DNA of 64,000 nucleotides, from the NCBI RefSeq assembly GCF_900102105.1, contig NZ_FNBB01000009.1, positions 1 to 64,000 on the forward strand, read 5' to 3'. Origin of the DNA: Agrobacterium pusense (GTDB taxonomy: Bacteria > Pseudomonadota > Alphaproteobacteria > Rhizobiales > Rhizobiaceae). The notes beneath the pieces were generated by a model. That model was not told the DNA's origin and did not search any database. It saw nothing but the letters and a program-made list of their open reading frames with translations. Made by a program: the position numbers and the translations under genes. Numbering within the stretch: the first letter of the stretch is position 1; each line of letters begins with the position of its first letter. Of the stretch, positions 16,842 to 26,003 are shown in pieces.

Positions 16842-18878
16842 TCAAATGTCCTTTGCGAGGCGCAGGGCGTCGTAGATCGCCGCATGGGTGTTGCGCGCCG
16901 CGACGGCATCGCCGATGCGGAACAACCGATATGTGCCTGTCGGATTGCGCGCGACGGTCTGAGCCTCTCCGGCGAGCAGGGCGTCATAGGAAACCTCCCC
17001 GAGATTTGTCGAGCCGGGCTTGAGTTCGAAATACAGTTCTTCCAGCGGGACTGTACCGTGATTGACGACGATCTGGTCGACGGTGCGCTGTCTGGAAATG
17101 CCGCCATAGTCGCTGCCGACGTGGGCGACGATCTGGTTGCCGCTTCTTTCGGCTGCTTCCAGCCGGTAAGTGACGGTAAATGTGGCGTCGAGCTTTTGCA
17201 GCGAGCGCATATAGGGAACGAGATTCATGGCCATAACTTCAGGGGCGAAGGAGCGATCCGGTGTCATGATTTCCACCTTGCCGCCAGCCTTGGCGATGAG
17301 CTCGGCCGCCTGAAGGCCGGCATGGTCTCCCGCGTCGTCATAGACGAGAACATTGGCACCCGGCCTGACGTCTCCGGAAATAATATCCCACGCGGAGACG
17401 ACCAGTTCGTTGCCCTTAGACAGCACCTCGGTATGCGGCAGCCCGCCTGAGGCGATGATCACCACATCGGGTTTTTGCGAGAGAACCGTGTCCGCTTCCG
17501 CCCAGCTGTTGAAGTGGAAGACGACACCGAGCTTTTCGCACTGGCTCATGCGCCAGTCGATGATGCCGGTCATTTCCCGGCGGCGTTCGCTCTGCGCGGT
17601 GAGGCGAATCTGCCCGCCCGGATGGCTCGCTGCCTCGAAGACCACGACCGTATGGCCGCGTTCGGCACAGACCCTTGCGGCTTCGAGGCCTCCCGGCCCG
17701 GCGCCGACGATAACCACCTTCACGCTTTTCGCAGCCTTGGTGATGGCGTGCGGCATGGTTTCCTCGCGGCCGGTTGCCGGATTGTGAATGCAGAAGGCAA
17801 GGCCGCCCTGATAGATGCGGTCGAGACAGTAATTAGCGCCGACGCAGGGGCGGATATCGTCCTCCCGCTTTTCCACGATCTTGCGCACGATATGCGGATC
17901 GGTCATGTGCGCGCGGGTCATGCCGACCATGTCCACCTTGCCGGTGGCGATGGCATGCCGGGCTGTGGCAACGTCCTGAATTTTGGCGGCATGGAAGGTC
18001 GGGAAACGTGTCGCTGCACGGATTTCCCCGGCAAAATCGAGGTGTGGCGCACTTGCCATGCCCTGAATCGGGATAACGTCGGTCAGGCCGGCATCGGTGT
18101 CGATATGCCCCCTGATGACGTTGAGATAATCGATCAGACCGCTTTCTTTCAGCAGTCTGGAGATTTCGAGGCCTTCTGCCTTTCCGGTGCCACCCTCCAG
18201 ACATTCATCGGCGGTGTAACGAACACCGAGGATGAAGTCCTCGCCCACGCGCCTGCGTATCGCCCGGAAAACGTCGAGGCAGAAACGCATGCGGTTTTCG
18301 AGCGAGCCACCATAGGGGCCATCCAGCTCGTTGGTCAGCGGGGAGACGAACTGATCGATGAGATGACCATAGGCCTCCAGCTCCACCCCGTCCATGCCGC
18401 CAGCCTTCATACGCTCGGCGGCGTCGGCGAAATCCTTGATGACACGCTCAATATCCCAATCCTCGATTTTCTTCGGAAAGGCGCGATGAGCGGCTTCCCG
18501 CTGGTGTGAAGGTGCGAGCACCGGCAGCCAGTCACCCTTGTCCCACCGGGTGCGCCGGCCAAGATGAGTGAGCTGGATCATGATTGCCGACCCCGCCTCG
18601 TGGACGGCGTCGGTCATTTCCCTGATCCACGGAACGATTTCATCCTTGTACGCGAGCAAATTGTTGAAGACGGGAGGGCTGTCTTTCGAAACGGCGGCTG
18701 AGCCTGCGGTCATCGTCAACGCCACGCCGCCTTTCGCACGCTCGACGGTATAGGCGCGATAACGCCCTTTCGGCATGCCGTCTTCCGGATAAGCGGGCTC
18801 ATGCGACGTCACGATGATACGGTTGCGCAGCGTCAGGTGCTTCAGCTGATAGGGTTGAAGAAGGGGATCGTTCGACAT
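16842..18878 (-). CDS. stcD: NADH:flavin oxidoreductase, StcD-like N-methylproline demethylase
   Basis: 678 residues from the ATG at 18878 (TTGGAG upstream). Residues about 1-360 form an old-yellow-enzyme TIM barrel; 370-678 are FAD/NAD-binding, with VVIVGAGPGGLEAARVCAERG. Length and sequence pattern match, from memory, the S. meliloti stachydrine-locus protein StcD, thought to demethylate N-methylproline; dimethylglycine demethylases are close relatives. The iron-sulfur motif reads CVGANYCLDR, so Ala replaces one cysteine seen in 2,4-dienoyl-CoA reductase and trimethylamine dehydrogenase. It is single in its unit and divergent from a TetR regulator. No other stachydrine genes are in the window, so the substrate is provisional. 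Confidence 0.72.
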   Translation of the reverse strand: MSNDPLLQPYQLKHLTLRNRIIVTSHEPAYPEDGMPKGRYRAYTVERAKGGVALTMTAGSAAVSKDSPPVFNNLLAYKDEIVPWIREMTDAVHEAGSAIMIQLTHLGRRTRWDKGDWLPVLAPSHQREAAHRAFPKKIEDWDIERVIKDFADAAERMKAGGMDGVELEAYGHLIDQFVSPLTNELDGPYGGSLENRMRFCLDVFRAIRRRVGEDFILGVRYTADECLEGGTGKAEGLEISRLLKESGLIDYLNVIRGHIDTDAGLTDVIPIQGMASAPHLDFAGEIRAATRFPTFHAAKIQDVATARHAIATGKVDMVGMTRAHMTDPHIVRKIVEKREDDIRPCVGANYCLDRIYQGGLAFCIHNPATGREETMPHAITKAAKSVKVVIVGAGPGGLEAARVCAERGHTVVVFEAASHPGGQIRLTAQSERRREMTGIIDWRMSQCEKLGVVFHFNSWAEADTVLSQKPDVVIIASGGLPHTEVLSKGNELVVSAWDIISGDVRPGANVLVYDDAGDHAGLQAAELIAKAGGKVEIMTPDRSFAPEVMAMNLVPYMRSLQKLDATFTVTYRLEAAERSGNQIVAHVGSDYGGISRQRTVDQIVVNHGTVPLEELYFELKPGSTNLGEVSYDALLAGEAQTVARNPTGTYRLFRIGDAVAARNTHAAIYDALRLAKDI

Positions 18879-18931
18879 GGGCCTGCTCCAAGGGGGGTTA
18901 TGGTGCGAGGCTAAGAGGAAATGTACATATG

Positions 18932-18969
18932 TGTCAATTAACAAAACACCAGTGTCTATAAGTTAGACA
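18932..18969. promoter_or_regulatory. Divergent promoter with candidate TetR operator
   Basis: A perfect inverted repeat TGTCTA-TAAGT-TAGACA occupies 18953-18969, about midway between the stcD-like gene and the TetR gene. A TTGACA hexamer on the minus strand (18937-18932) could be the -35 of the stcD-like gene, so a repressor on the palindrome would sit just upstream of it. Length and symmetry suit a TetR dimer. Confidence 0.5.
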
Positions 18970-19021
18970 AGAGTGTACGCCTCGCCTTGTCGCGCAGGGA
19001 CTGATTTGGTACTCAACTGTC

Positions 19022-19660
19022 ATGGACGCGACATTGAACGAAACCGGTTGGCGTGGATCGCAGGAGGGTTGGCTTGAGGCCGCCTACGAGTCCCTGCTGG
19101 AATCGGGGGTGGATTCCGTCAAGATTTTGCCGTTGGCGAAGAAGCTCAATCTCTCGCGCACCAGCTTTTACTGGTTCTTCAAGGATCGGGAGGAGTTGCT
19201 GGCGGCGCTTTTGTCCCGCTGGCGCGACAAGAACACGGGAAGCATCCTCAGGCAATCGGAGGCCTACGCGGAAACCTTGGCCGAGGCGATGCTGAACGTC
19301 TTCGATTGCTGGCTGGATCCCTCGCTTTTTGACAGCAAATTCGAATTCGCGGTGCGCAGCTGGGCGCTGCAGTCCGATGATATTCTTGCCGAGGTTCGCA
19401 AGGCGGATGCTGTGAGAATGGAGGCGCTTTCGCGCATGTTCGTCCGTTTCGGCCATCCCGAAAATACTGCGGATGTGCGCGCCCGCACCACTTATCTCGT
19501 GCAGATCGGCTACATTTCCATGCAGGCCGAGGAAGATGTGGCAGTGCGGATGAAGAGAATTGCGGATTATATCGCCATCTATACCGGCGAGGTGCCGCAA
19601 CAACGGGAGCTTGATCGATTTTATGCGAGGCACGGATACAGGCCAGGCCCCGGGGCCTGA
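19022..19660 (+). CDS. TetR/AcrR family transcriptional regulator
   Basis: 212 residues. The N-terminal helix-turn-helix covers about 15-60 and includes VKILPLAKKLNLSRTSFYWF, where the recognition helix is well conserved. The rest is an all-helical ligand-binding domain that is not conserved between subfamilies. It is divergent from the stcD-like demethylase gene across 143 bp containing a perfect palindrome, so it most likely represses that gene and itself (inference). Confidence 0.87.
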   Translation: MDATLNETGWRGSQEGWLEAAYESLLESGVDSVKILPLAKKLNLSRTSFYWFFKDREELLAALLSRWRDKNTGSILRQSEAYAETLAEAMLNVFDCWLDPSLFDSKFEFAVRSWALQSDDILAEVRKADAVRMEALSRMFVRFGHPENTADVRARTTYLVQIGYISMQAEEDVAVRMKRIADYIAIYTGEVPQQRELDRFYARHGYRPGPGA

Positions 19661-19854
19661 CGCCTGCGTGCGGATGTCGACAGGCGCGGACAACCCTCGG
19701 GACAGCGATAAGTGGCGCGGCCAACGCCTTCGATGCCAGTCGGATTACGCCGTTGGGATGGTACAAGAAGAAGGGGCGGCCGGGCTGCAATCTATCTGCA
19801 ACATTCATCAATCAGTGGTGGGGATGGCAAGAGCTCATCTTTGGGGGAAAGTCA

Positions 19855-20529
19855 TTGCGAATCCTGCTTCTCGAGGACGAACCCGAAATGGCGCGTGCGC
19901 TGCTCGAAGCCTTGCGCCGGCGCGATGTGCTTGCCGATCATGTCAGTACCATCAGCGATGCCGATGTCCTTGCGCGTGACGGCTCCTACGATGTGCTTGT
20001 CCTGGATCGCCGCCTGCCCGATGGTGAGGGGCTGAATCTTGTATCGGCGCTTCGCCGCAGCAAACATTCCGTACCGATCCTTGTCCTGACGGCGCTTGGA
20101 AGTGTCGATCACCGCGTTGACGGGCTGGATGCCGGCGCGGATGACTATCTCGCCAAGCCTTTTGCGATAGAGGAACTGCTCGCCCGCCTCAGGGCCCTTC
20201 ACAGGCGCGGCCCTTCCATTTCCGACAGATATGCGATTTTCGGAAATCTGAGCATTGATCAAAGAAGCAATGAAGTCAGCGTTGCCGGCTCCATCCTCGA
20301 GTTGCGGCGTCGGGAATATCTGGCGCTCGAAGCCCTGATGCGGCGCCCGAACCGTATCGTGACGCGGTCCAACCTGATCGAGGCGGTTTATACGTTCGAC
20401 GACGAGATCGAGTCCAATGCGCTCGATGCCCACATCTCCCGTATCAGGAAGAAGCTGGCGCAGGCGGGAGCCACGGTGGAGATTAGAGCTGTGCGCAATA
20501 TCGGTTATCTCATTCGGGCAAAGTCATGA
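19855..20529 (+). CDS. OmpR-family response regulator
   Basis: 224 residues from a TTG start at 19855, chosen because GGGGGAAA lies just upstream and the receiver domain begins at once with RILLLEDEPEMA. The upstream in-frame ATG at 19753 would add 34 residues with no homology. The phosphoacceptor is Asp51 (VLVLDRRLPDGEG), Lys101 lies in LAKPF, and residues about 128-222 form the winged-helix DNA-binding domain (ESNALDAHISRIRKKL). It overlaps the histidine kinase gene by 4 bases (ATGA). It belongs to the QseB/PmrA-like group. The outer-membrane barrel gene downstream is a possible target. Confidence 0.9.
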   Translation: MRILLLEDEPEMARALLEALRRRDVLADHVSTISDADVLARDGSYDVLVLDRRLPDGEGLNLVSALRRSKHSVPILVLTALGSVDHRVDGLDAGADDYLAKPFAIEELLARLRALHRRGPSISDRYAIFGNLSIDQRSNEVSVAGSILELRRREYLALEALMRRPNRIVTRSNLIEAVYTFDDEIESNALDAHISRIRKKLAQAGATVEIRAVRNIGYLIRAKS

Positions 20530-21956
20530 GTTCGCAGCACAACCAATCCCTGCGTTGGGGGCTGATGAAGCGCCTTCTCGTCCTGCAGGCTTTCTTGCTC
20601 GTTCTCTTCGTCGTTCTTCTCGTTGGCTGGATCTGGATCATCGATCCAAGGCTGGAAGGCGCCAATGAAGAGGCTGTGCGCATCATTGCGGAAAGCGTGA
20701 CAAAGGATGGGCAGGGGCGGACACAGGTGTCGGCTACACCCGATCTGGAGGCGCTGAAACAGCGCTATCGCAATCTCTGGTTCATGGTGCGGGACGCGGA
20801 AGGAATCGACCTTCGATATGGAGATATCCCCACTTCCGTCGTGACGGGGGCATTTCCTTTGGGCATCGAAAGGGCGCGTCTGGAGGCTGGGGAAACAGTC
20901 CGGGCCACGATGGAGAACCGCGATACGCCCGCCGGACGGCTGCAGTTTATTGCCGGGACGGAAAAAGGTCTCGCGAATGATGGCGTGAATATCTGGATCA
21001 ACATACAGCTGGATCTGGAAAAGGATGCGGATGGTGCCATTCGCTGGTTGACCGTGCTGCCGGGAATTGGGTTCATCATTCTTGTGGCCGTGGTGCCCAT
21101 GTTGCTGCTGACGGGTATTGCGACATTGCTGGTGACCCCACGTGCGGTCGGCCGTTCACTGAGTGGCCTCATGGAAACGGTCACCCAAGCGCAGTCGATC
21201 AATTTCGAGAACCGGTCCGCCCGTATCGCTCGCTCGAAGGTGCCGAGTGAAATCATTCCGCTGGTGGATGCCTTCAATGTTGCCCTCTCGAAACTGGACG
21301 AGGGCTATAATCGCCGCAACCGCTTCCTGGCCGACGCCGCCCATGAACTGAGGACGCCGATTGCGATCGTGCGCGTCCGCGCCGATCTTCTTCCCGATGA
21401 CGCGCTGAGCCGGCAGCTGCGGACGGATATCGACCGGCTTACCCGCGTCGCACACCAGCTTCTCGAAATGCAGGCGGTGGGCGCGGTAGACCTGCCTGCG
21501 GAAGAGCAGGATTTGAATGTTCTCGTCGAACGCATCGCGACCGATCTTGCCCCGATTGCGATGGATGCCGGTTACGAGTTCGATTTCGAGCCGAGCGAAA
21601 AAGAAGCCCTGCTGACGGTCCAGACGTCGATCATTGAGATGGCGGTCGTCAACCTCATCCGCAATGCCATCGATCACGGCGGCGGCAGGGGCGCCATTGT
21701 CGTCCGGGTGGGTGCAGCAGGAACCATAGATGTCTGCGATGAAGGTCCGGGCATACCCGTTGACGAACGCGAGCAGGTGTTCGAACCGTTCCATCGCATC
21801 AACACCAGCTCCTCCGGTGCCGGCCTTGGCCTCAATCTCGTGCAGAAAGCAGCTGAGTTGCATGGGGGCAGGGTGCTGTTCCTCGACCTTGATCCCGGCT
21901 TCTGCGTTCGGCTGGAGATCCGCTCCGTCACGCCAGGGAGCGGTGCGGGGCCATGA
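20526..21956 (+). CDS. Sensor histidine kinase
   Basis: 476 residues. Membrane helices at about 17-39 and 176-203 enclose a periplasmic sensor of about 135 residues; a HAMP linker follows, and the phosphoacceptor is His273 in DAAHELRTPIAIV. The ATPase part shows NLIRNAIDHGGG (N box), DEGPGIP (G1) and GAGLGLNLVQKAAELHGG (G2). All catalytic motifs are intact. It is translationally coupled to the response regulator and forms a complete two-component system. The periplasmic domain does not resemble a sensor type I can name, so the stimulus is unknown. Confidence 0.9.
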   Translation: MSSQHNQSLRWGLMKRLLVLQAFLLVLFVVLLVGWIWIIDPRLEGANEEAVRIIAESVTKDGQGRTQVSATPDLEALKQRYRNLWFMVRDAEGIDLRYGDIPTSVVTGAFPLGIERARLEAGETVRATMENRDTPAGRLQFIAGTEKGLANDGVNIWINIQLDLEKDADGAIRWLTVLPGIGFIILVAVVPMLLLTGIATLLVTPRAVGRSLSGLMETVTQAQSINFENRSARIARSKVPSEIIPLVDAFNVALSKLDEGYNRRNRFLADAAHELRTPIAIVRVRADLLPDDALSRQLRTDIDRLTRVAHQLLEMQAVGAVDLPAEEQDLNVLVERIATDLAPIAMDAGYEFDFEPSEKEALLTVQTSIIEMAVVNLIRNAIDHGGGRGAIVVRVGAAGTIDVCDEGPGIPVDEREQVFEPFHRINTSSSGAGLGLNLVQKAAELHGGRVLFLDLDPGFCVRLEIRSVTPGSGAGP

Positions 21957-22213
21957 ATCGCCTCCGGGAAGTCCGGACTCCTGAAGTTCTTAAAATAAGA
22001 TTAAAGAAGTAAGTATAATCACATGAAAAATAACAATTATATTTAAATAAAACAGCCGCGTGTAATCCAGGCGCAATTCTCGCGCGGAAAATGCCCGTAT
22101 CTGCTGCGCTCATTCGCACAGGAGACCATAGGAGCCGGTTTCCGGTTCTTCAACGCGAACGGAAATCCTGGCGCCTCAGATTGAGACGCCCCTGGTTTCG
22201 TCTGGAGTCATTC
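21957..22213. promoter_or_regulatory. A+T-rich leader of the outer-membrane barrel gene
   Basis: 257 bp without a gene. Positions about 21985-22060 are strongly A+T-rich (TTAAAATAAGATTAAAG and ATATTTAAATAAAA), in contrast with the G+C-rich surroundings, and probably hold the promoter of the barrel protein and possibly binding sites for the adjacent response regulator. Confidence 0.4.
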
Positions 22214-22834
22214 ATGTCGTTCATTGCAAAATCGCTTGTTGCCATCAGTATTATGGCGGCACCGAGCGCCTATTCCGCTGATCTTGCCAACTACAATGCG
22301 CAGCAATTCGATTATACCAGTCCGCCAGCCTTTTCCTGGAATGGGGCTTATATCGGCGCACATGGCGGCGTCGCCTCACCAAAAGTCAATCCTCTGGCCA
22401 GTGGCCGTGGTCTGACGGGTGGCGTACAGGCCGGTTACAATTTCCAGTTCGGCTCCGGTGTCGTCGGGGCGGAGCTGGAGGGCTCGTATCTCGGCAACGA
22501 GGCGCGGGTGCCGAATGGCCGCCTGAGAGAGCGTTTTCGTGGCGCCGCCAAGCTGAAGGCCGGTGTGGCGCTTGATCGTACCCTTCTTTACGGCACCGCA
22601 GGTCTGACCACGACGAAATTCAAGGATGGAAACGGCGTTACCGGACCGGACGACTGGAAGCGGGGCTATCTCGTGGGAGCGGGTGTCGAACAGAGTTTCG
22701 GCGGCGGCCTGTCGGCCAAGTTCGAATATAACTACGTGAACACGGGAAATGTATCGACGACGACCTCCAGCGGCAGAGCGAAGACGGATGTCAGCGATCA
22801 CGTCGTCAAGGCGGGCCTGAACTATCGTTTCTGA
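22214..22834 (+). CDS. Outer-membrane beta-barrel protein (Omp25/31-like)
   Basis: 206 residues from the ATG at 22214, which has CTGGAG 6 bases upstream; a longer open frame to 22091 has no such site. A signal peptide (SLVAISIMAAPSAYSA, about 1-21) precedes an eight-stranded barrel pattern with FSWNGAYIGAHGGVA and ends in phenylalanine (VVKAGLNYRF), the C-terminal signature recognised by the BAM machinery. It resembles the Omp25/Omp31/RopB group of rhizobia and brucellae. It lies downstream of a two-component system on the same strand. Confidence 0.87.
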   Translation: MSFIAKSLVAISIMAAPSAYSADLANYNAQQFDYTSPPAFSWNGAYIGAHGGVASPKVNPLASGRGLTGGVQAGYNFQFGSGVVGAELEGSYLGNEARVPNGRLRERFRGAAKLKAGVALDRTLLYGTAGLTTTKFKDGNGVTGPDDWKRGYLVGAGVEQSFGGGLSAKFEYNYVNTGNVSTTTSSGRAKTDVSDHVVKAGLNYRF

Positions 22835-22863
22835 TCCGCTGACATGTGCCCCAGAAGCATAAG

Positions 22864-22891
22864 ACCGCCGCTTTCGGGTCGAAGCGGCGGT
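22864..22891. terminator. Hairpin between barrel and lipoprotein genes
   Basis: Perfect 10-bp arms ACCGCCGCTT / AAGCGGCGGT with an 8-base loop lie between two convergent genes. There is no T-run, so it probably works as a bidirectional or Rho-assisted stop, or as a 3'-end stabiliser. Confidence 0.55.
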
Positions 22892-22931
22892 AAGGGGAAA
22901 TGGCTCGAACGGCGAGGGGGCCGTAAGAGGT

Positions 22932-23321
22932 TCATTCGCATTCGAGTGAGGGTTGCCGGAAGCTCGTTACATACCAGTCGTTACCGGAACTGCGGGTGTA
23001 GAAGGTGTAGTAGCAATCGATGCGCTCGACATAACCAGGCGTTTCGGACACTTCGTAACGCTCGCCATGCCGCGTCGAGCGGACCTCGCCGCTTGATGAT
23101 CCGGCCACAACCTGCGTCTTGTTCTTGCGCCACTGATAGGCCTGCTGGCCGGGGCCGAGGCTATAGACATTGTCAGGCGGCCCATAGTCCAGCATCACGC
23201 TGGTGATGGGTGCGCCGACATAAGTTTTCATCACGGTTGATGCGCAGGCTGTGAGCAAGAGCGATGTGGCGGCGATGAGGGTGATTGCCGGCGGGACTGC
23301 AAGTGATGACCTGTCGGACAT
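22932..23321 (-). CDS. Small lipoprotein of unknown function
   Basis: 129 residues with an N-terminal hydrophobic leader ending in the lipobox LLTAC, so Cys26 is the predicted lipidated residue and the protein should be membrane-anchored in the periplasm. The mature part contains YGPPDNVYSLGPGQQAYQWR and two further cysteines (in ERIDCYYTF and the terminal LECE) that could form a disulfide. AAAGGA precedes the start. I recognise no named family. It stands alone, convergent with the outer-membrane barrel gene. Confidence 0.7.
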   Translation of the reverse strand: MSDRSSLAVPPAITLIAATSLLLTACASTVMKTYVGAPITSVMLDYGPPDNVYSLGPGQQAYQWRKNKTQVVAGSSSGEVRSTRHGERYEVSETPGYVERIDCYYTFYTRSSGNDWYVTSFRQPSLECE

Positions 23322-23609
23322 GGGAATTCCTTTCAGCTGCGGTAAATTTCAGCAGGGATAGGAACAGGTCATTGCAGGTACATTACACTAGCAGACGGCG
23401 CGATGGACGGTCGTCTCGACGGGCCCGTGCTTCAGCGGGGCGCACCTGAACGGAATTTCGGCTTTGGTGCGCTGACAGGCTGTTGTTGACTGTGATGATA
23501 CTGCTCTACAGCACCAGGGCTACGGGCGGGATTGACCGCCCTGACACTGGCCACCGGAGCCAGTATCAGCTTCCATCCGAGAGCCAGCCAGCCTTTTCAG
23601 GCAGACGAG
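23322..23609. other. 288-bp intergenic region
   Basis: No coding signal was found. It contains the upstream region of the lipoprotein gene and the 3' flank of the DUF1217 gene. A GGGCGG-GATTGA-CCGCCC hairpin at 23524-23541 might end the DUF1217 transcript, though no T-run follows on the minus strand. Confidence 0.35.
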
Positions 23610-26003
23610 TTAGCGGCTGCGGGCGTTCCGAAGCTGGGCGAGGGTTGCCAGCGTATTGCCGCTGATGGACATTTTGCCATTGCCGAACAAGTCGAGACGG
23701 GGATCGGAAGGCGAATTGTTCATTTCATACCTCAGCAAAAAGCGGTCAATCAGCTTGTCGACCTTGCCGGCTTCCTGCAGGTCCCTCATCTTCAGTTTCT
23801 TTTCGATCATCTTTGCCTGCATCTCGACCTTGGAATTTGTGGTTTCCGCGGGAATTCCAAGGGCGGTGCGGGTGAATTCCGAAAGCGCATTGTCAGCCAG
23901 TATGTCGTAGGCATTGGAAATGCCGCCGGCCATCCGCTTGAAATAGAGAGCAAGACGAACACCGGCGTTTTCTTCTCCCGCCCTTTCCTCCAGCGTCTGC
24001 CGAACGTATTTGTCACGCGTTTCCATCAGGCCGCGGTTGTTCTGGACATGCTGGCTGGCTGTCGCGCGAATATTCCCCTTGGTGTCGAAGTTGAAGGAAC
24101 CGGCAAGCGCGCGAAAGCGGGGATCCTTTTCGGCGTTGGCGAAGCTTTTCGGGTCTTTAAGGTCGGATTTGAAGATCTTTTTCAGATAATCGGTGCTGAC
24201 CGATTTGGGGTCGATGCGTTCGGCAACAAGCATGAAATCCACCAGACGGCGGTCGGCAAGCAACTGATCAACGGTTTCCAACGTCTCCATCTGCTGGCGG
24301 TAATAGGCGGCCTCCGTCTTTGCCTTTTCCTTTATCTTGTCTTTGCTGTTTTTCTGGCGATAGGCGGCGAGTTCCTCATCCTGCTTGCCTGTCGTCTCCC
24401 TGCTCTTCGAGGCCGTGTTCCATCGGGTCATTTCGAGAACGTAGTTCCGGGAGATGCGGGTAATCTCGTTTTCGGCCTGGGCCAGCCGTGGCGAGCCGAT
24501 CCTGCCTTCGGTATCAAAATTATAGGCTTTCGCCAGTCGAACGAACCTGTCGTCTTTGAGGTTGCGGACATAACTTTTCGGGTCCGACAGGTCACTGGTG
24601 AAGACCTTCTTCAACTTGAACGTGGAAACCTCTTCGGGGCTGATGTTGAATGCCTTCAGCGCGAAATTGCGAATGGTAACGGCTGCCGGTGCAGCGGAGA
24701 GGAAGTCCTCCAGGTTTTTCGTCAGGCCGATATAGCGTCTGTAGTCCTTGATCGTCTTTTGGTCCGCCGCCTCCTGTGCGTCGTCGTAGCGGCTAAAATA
24801 AAGTGTCATCATCGTACTGAGCTGGGCGGCGGTCTGGATCGTCTTTCCGGCAGCGATCTTGCCTTCCCCGTCGAAATTGAACGCTCTCGCAAGATCGATG
24901 AAGCCTTTGTCCTTTTCGGCGTGAAGCGCGCTTTGCGGATCGTCGGGATTTTCGCGAAGCGCCCACTGGATTTTCTTGTCGGTATCGGTGTCGTCCCTGA
25001 GGTTGAAGGCGACGATCAACATCGTTCTAAGACGGGAATTGGATATGAGTTGTTGGGCATCGGTAATCTCGTTCATCTTTTGCGCGAAGAAGTCGCGATT
25101 GAGAACTGCGCCGGTCTGCGTCAGGCGAGGATACGATAAAACATAGGTTTCGTTGATCAGCCGCTTCTGGGTTGCCGTCTGCGCTTTCGTGCCGTCAGCC
25201 ACGAAACCGTCATCGCGGAAATTAAACGCTGCCGCCATTTCGAAGAGCTTGTGTGCATTGGCGATGCGCTTGTTGTACTGGCCGAGCAGATAATCGATTT
25301 TGGCGAGCGACGCCTTATCGGCGGAGGGGACTTTTGCGCGTTCGATGCGCAGATCGGCGGTCTTTGCCTGCCATTCTTCGACCAGAGGTTTGTAGGTTCT
25401 GTTGACGTAACTGTCGGCGCTGCTGATATCGCTGGTCAGAACATCCCGCAGATGTTTGTAGTTGAAGGCTTCGGCGTCGATGCCGAAGGATTTGAAAACA
25501 TAGTTCCGCAACCGCGTGTTTTTGAAGATGTCATCCACATGGCCGACCGTGTCGATGACGATGTTGTAATACCGCGTTTCCTCCTTCAGTTCGTCGTCTC
25601 GTTGTTTGTGTGCATCGTGATAGGCGGCAACCAGTCGGTCCTGCTGGGTTTGCGTTTGAACCGTTTTTTCCGATTTGATAGTGCCGAAATCAAACGCCGC
25701 CGCGAAGTCGCGGTAGCGGGTGTCCTTCAGCTTGTTGGCGAAACTGTTCGGGTCGTTGAGATTGCTTTCCAGCACCTTCTTCATGAAGGCGGCGGCGTAG
25801 GTCATCTCGCCCAGGCCATAGGCCTTCATGGCGTAGGAATATAGCCTGTGGTCCTTCAGAAACTCATCGAGATTTTTGATCTTGCCAATATTGTCGGCGT
25901 AATATTTGGCGTCGCGCGATACGATCGGATCGTTTGCGACGCGTTTCAGTGACGATGCCAGGTCGCGATTATAGAGGGTGTAAGTTGTATATACGGGCAG
26001 CAC
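23610..26003 (-). CDS. Multi-repeat DUF1217 protein
   Basis: 797 residues from a GTG start at 26003, preferred because GGAGG lies 6 bases upstream and the family begins close to VYTTYTLYNRDLASSL; an ATG eight codons earlier has no binding site. It contains five DUF1217-type units. Each pairs an alpha-helical segment with the linker motif DPKSF/Y followed by AFNFDxxG, at about residues 84, 195, 355, 474 and 617 (unit length 110-160), and a coiled C-terminal tail. DUF1217 proteins occur in Rhizobiales, some near flagellar genes. No flagellar genes are here, so the function is unassigned. No signal peptide is visible. Confidence 0.75.
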   Translation of the reverse strand: MLPVYTTYTLYNRDLASSLKRVANDPIVSRDAKYYADNIGKIKNLDEFLKDHRLYSYAMKAYGLGEMTYAAAFMKKVLESNLNDPNSFANKLKDTRYRDFAAAFDFGTIKSEKTVQTQTQQDRLVAAYHDAHKQRDDELKEETRYYNIVIDTVGHVDDIFKNTRLRNYVFKSFGIDAEAFNYKHLRDVLTSDISSADSYVNRTYKPLVEEWQAKTADLRIERAKVPSADKASLAKIDYLLGQYNKRIANAHKLFEMAAAFNFRDDGFVADGTKAQTATQKRLINETYVLSYPRLTQTGAVLNRDFFAQKMNEITDAQQLISNSRLRTMLIVAFNLRDDTDTDKKIQWALRENPDDPQSALHAEKDKGFIDLARAFNFDGEGKIAAGKTIQTAAQLSTMMTLYFSRYDDAQEAADQKTIKDYRRYIGLTKNLEDFLSAAPAAVTIRNFALKAFNISPEEVSTFKLKKVFTSDLSDPKSYVRNLKDDRFVRLAKAYNFDTEGRIGSPRLAQAENEITRISRNYVLEMTRWNTASKSRETTGKQDEELAAYRQKNSKDKIKEKAKTEAAYYRQQMETLETVDQLLADRRLVDFMLVAERIDPKSVSTDYLKKIFKSDLKDPKSFANAEKDPRFRALAGSFNFDTKGNIRATASQHVQNNRGLMETRDKYVRQTLEERAGEENAGVRLALYFKRMAGGISNAYDILADNALSEFTRTALGIPAETTNSKVEMQAKMIEKKLKMRDLQEAGKVDKLIDRFLLRYEMNNSPSDPRLDLFGNGKMSISGNTLATLAQLRNARSR

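Noticed and set aside
23532-25139. Plus-strand open frame of over 500 codons opposite the DUF1217 gene
   Set aside because: Antisense to the repeat protein; the repeated motifs are visible only on the minus strand.
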